In this document: positions 6,072 to 7,024 of the stretch, piece after piece
Layout: every line of letters begins with the position of its first letter
How positions within the stretch are numbered: position 1 is the first letter of the stretch
NCBI GenBank assembly: GCA_023387245.1
Contig: JAEWIH010000061.1
Location: 1 to 7,024, forward strand
Direction: 5' to 3'
Length of the DNA: 7,024 nucleotides
From: Bacillota bacterium
GTDB taxonomy: Bacteria > Bacillota_I > Bacilli_A > Erysipelotrichales > Erysipelotrichaceae
Notes under the pieces: model-generated
Told to the model about the DNA's origin: nothing
The model's input: the letters and a program-made list of their open reading frames with translations, nothing else
Database searches by the model: none
Position numbers and translations under genes: made by a program

Positions 6072-6899
6072 TCATTCCCCCACTACTATTTTACAAGTCT
6101 TATCATGTAATTTCAAATATAAATCATAAAATTGTTGATAACTAAGCTCTTGGGCCCTAATCTTTAAATCAAATAAATGTTTATTCAATAACTCACTATC
6201 ATATAACCCCTTTAAATTGTTATATAAAGTTTTACGTCTTTGACCAAAACAACTTTTAACAAAAGCAAAAAAATCTAAATCAACTTCTACATTTTTTTTA
6301 ATCAAATTCAAAACTACCGAATCAACTTTAGGACGCGGATAAAAACAATTAGCAGGAACATTCATTAGGATTTTGCGATCAAATAAATAATCCATAATTA
6401 CACTCAAGCCATTATAATCACTACTATTAACCCCCGCAAACAATCTTTGTCCCATTTCTTTTTGAACCATAAAAGTTATTTGTGAATAATTTAAATTACT
6501 TTCAATTATTTTAAATAATAATTTAGTAGTAATATAATATGGAACATTCGAACAAATAATAATATTTTCTTCTTGACCATAAACACCTAAATCAACATCC
6601 AAAAAATCAATCAAGGTTACATTAATATTATCAAGCAATAATTCGTTTTTTAAAACATTAACCATATCGCTATCAATTTCATAACAATCAACTCTTCTAG
6701 CAACCTTAGCCAACTGCTCACTCAATGCCCCAAGTCCAGGACCAATCTCAATAATCAGACTCTGACTATTAGCACCACAATTTCTAGCAATTTTAGTAAC
6801 TATCGAAGGATCTATAATAAAATTTTGACCAAATTTCTTTTTAGCATTCAACCCATATTTATTTAAAATCTTCATCGTATTCCCATAATTACTAATCAT
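6072..6899 (-). CDS. ksgA: 16S rRNA (adenine1518-N6/adenine1519-N6)-dimethyltransferase
   Basis: SAM-dependent enzyme that dimethylates two adjacent adenines in the loop of the terminal 16S rRNA helix late in 30S assembly; its loss gives kasugamycin resistance in other bacteria. It has 275 residues, within the family range. Motifs in order: KKFGQNFIID (21-30), SAM motif EIGPGLG (51-57), acidic E74 in YEID, catalytic NVPYY (118-122, the NxPY motif), FYPRPKVDS (187-195) and a C-terminal SCFGQRRKTLYNNLKG (216-231). The ATG at 6897-6899 is preceded 9 nt upstream by AGAGG inside rnmV, and the gene overlaps the rnmV end by 8 nt. A later in-frame ATG at 6873-6875 has no comparable site. glmU starts two bases after its TGA, so translation is probably coupled. 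Confidence 0.96.
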   Translation of the reverse strand: MISNYGNTMKILNKYGLNAKKKFGQNFIIDPSIVTKIARNCGANSQSLIIEIGPGLGALSEQLAKVARRVDCYEIDSDMVNVLKNELLLDNINVTLIDFLDVDLGVYGQEENIIICSNVPYYITTKLLFKIIESNLNYSQITFMVQKEMGQRLFAGVNSSDYNGLSVIMDYLFDRKILMNVPANCFYPRPKVDSVVLNLIKKNVEVDLDFFAFVKSCFGQRRKTLYNNLKGLYDSELLNKHLFDLKIRAQELSYQQFYDLYLKLHDKTCKIVVGE

Positions 6900-7024
6900 A
6901 ATTTAAAACCTCTAACAAATCACACTTACTAACATTCAATAAATTTAAAGTTTTAAACAATCTTTTAGTATTCATACTCGGCAACCCATAATGTTTAATA
7001 ACTCGTTTTTTTAATGCTGGATTT
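6892..7024 (-). CDS. rnmV: Ribonuclease M5, C-terminal fragment (truncated by window edge)
   Basis: Only the last 43 residues lie in the window, ending in TAG at 6892-6894. They include HYGLPSMNTKRLFKTLNLL and a short acidic tail ending VLNYD. This resembles the end of RNase M5, where a G-Y/L-x-N-x-K-x-hydrophobic-L-K-x-L segment closes the protein. RNase M5 matures 5S rRNA in Bacillota, and its gene typically lies directly before ksgA, as here. The reading frame overlaps ksgA by 8 nt. The catalytic Toprim domain is outside the window, so the call rests on the tail and on gene order. Confidence 0.75.
   Translation of the reverse strand, partial: NPALKKRVIKHYGLPSMNTKRLFKTLNLLNVSKCDLLEVLNYD

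Noticed and set aside
1..7024. CRISPR arrays, tRNA/rRNA genes, insertion sequences, attachment sites
   Set aside because: None seen: no regularly spaced repeats, no clover-leaf or rRNA-like segments, no transposase frame, no terminal inverted repeats with target duplications.

Overview
The window is AT-rich bacterial DNA with AGGAGG-type ribosome binding sites, U-tailed hairpin terminators and a candidate cre site. It uses the standard stop code: TGA ends two genes and tryptophan is TGG. The RNase M5-ksgA order, the glmU-prs pair and the lactose/cellobiose-type PTS point to Bacillota, probably an anaerobic or fermentative member of Bacilli or Erysipelotrichia. I cannot name the genus.

There are two functional blocks. 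Positions 1-3676 hold a sugar-fermentation locus. A minus-strand PTS operon encodes EIIA, EIIB and the start of EIIC, which runs off the left edge. Upstream of it lie two minus-strand regulator genes, a DeoR/GlpR-type gene followed by a SorC-type gene. Divergent from these is a plus-strand radical-SAM activase for a glycyl radical enzyme. The PTS promoter region carries a 14-bp palindrome upstream of a good -35/-10 pair, and a cre-like site just downstream. The divergent region carries a direct repeat inside the activase promoter. A plausible reading is that SorC and CcpA control the PTS operon and DeoR controls the activase. The activated glycyl radical enzyme is not in the window and is probably encoded beyond position 1.

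Positions 3690-7024 hold a tightly packed minus-strand housekeeping operon: rnmV (3' end only), ksgA, glmU, prs. It covers 5S rRNA maturation, 16S rRNA dimethylation, UDP-GlcNAc synthesis and PRPP synthesis. Overlaps and gaps of 1-2 nt suggest translational coupling. A hairpin at 3690-3720, with U-tracts on both sides, separates it from the convergent activase gene.

Nearly all genes are on the minus strand. In the parts I counted, the plus strand is rich in A and C, even inside the plus-strand activase gene, so the bias looks replicative. All genes belong to recognisable families and I see no clearly undescribed system. The main points of interest are the regulatory layout, the stripped-down activase, the compact housekeeping operon and some unusual residues in GlmU. 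There is no gene-free stretch longer than about 160 nt.
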